DNA of 5,458 bases. Origin: an uncultured Saprospiraceae bacterium (lineage in GTDB: Bacteria; Bacteroidota; Bacteroidia; Chitinophagales; Saprospiraceae). Shown here piece by piece: positions 5,445 to 5,458 of this stretch. A program made the translations under genes and the position numbers. The stretch's first letter is position 1; each line of letters begins with the position of its first letter. Location: the NCBI GenBank assembly GCA_937959095.1, contig CALGLY010000850.1, positions 1-5,458 on the forward strand, in the 5' to 3' direction. A model generated the notes under the pieces. The model was given only the letters and a program-made list of their open reading frames with translations, had not been told where the DNA came from and made no database searches.

Positions 5445-5458
5445 CACTTTGCAAATAC

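Larger units (their letters stand above)
5295..5458. other. AT-rich intergenic region ahead of the SGNH gene
   Basis: These 164 bases hold no credible gene on either strand. They lie upstream of the minus-strand SGNH gene and, judging by the plus-strand promoter box at the right edge, also upstream of a rightward gene beyond the window. They would therefore be a divergent control region. Confidence 0.6.

Overview
The window most likely comes from a member of the Bacteroidota. The support is two matches to the TAnnTTTG -7 promoter element typical of that phylum (minus strand 2920-2913, plus strand 5437-5444), starts that mostly lack a Shine-Dalgarno sequence, moderate to low GC, and the types of gene present. 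No rRNA, tRNA, insertion sequence or CRISPR array is visible.

Layout, left to right. Positions 1-1093 hold two plus-strand inner-membrane genes: the 3' end of a YihY/BrkB-family membrane protein, then, 9 bases later, a complete MscS-type small-conductance mechanosensitive channel. A short convergent spacer (1094-1186) carries two hairpins and separates this pair from a minus-strand run. Read in its own direction from right to left, that run is: an SGNH/GDSL-type membrane-anchored hydrolase (5294-4218), a polytopic O-antigen ligase/polymerase (Wzy/WaaL-like, 4209-2935), a short KilA-N domain protein (2908-2357), and an ArgE-type acetylornithine deacetylase (2347-1187). The last 164 bases (5295-5458) are AT-rich and non-coding, with a probable plus-strand promoter at the edge that should serve a gene outside the window.

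How the genes fit together. The SGNH protein and the Wzy/WaaL-like protein lie 8 bases apart and plausibly act together on a surface polysaccharide: the SGNH domain would add or remove acyl groups, and the polytopic protein would polymerise or ligate the glycan. KilA-N and argE, 9 bases apart, probably form a second unit with its own promoter just before the KilA-N start. A phage-type DNA-binding domain directly ahead of an arginine-biosynthesis enzyme is unusual.

The strongest structural signal that the gene calls do not explain is a perfect inverted repeat with 12-base arms and a 2-base centre (2686-2711) inside the KilA-N coding region. A second, smaller inverted repeat (2921-2935) overlaps the KilA-N promoter and the end of the Wzy-like gene. 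I do not see a clear complete new defence or mobile system. The KilA-N gene and its palindromes are the part most worth following up.
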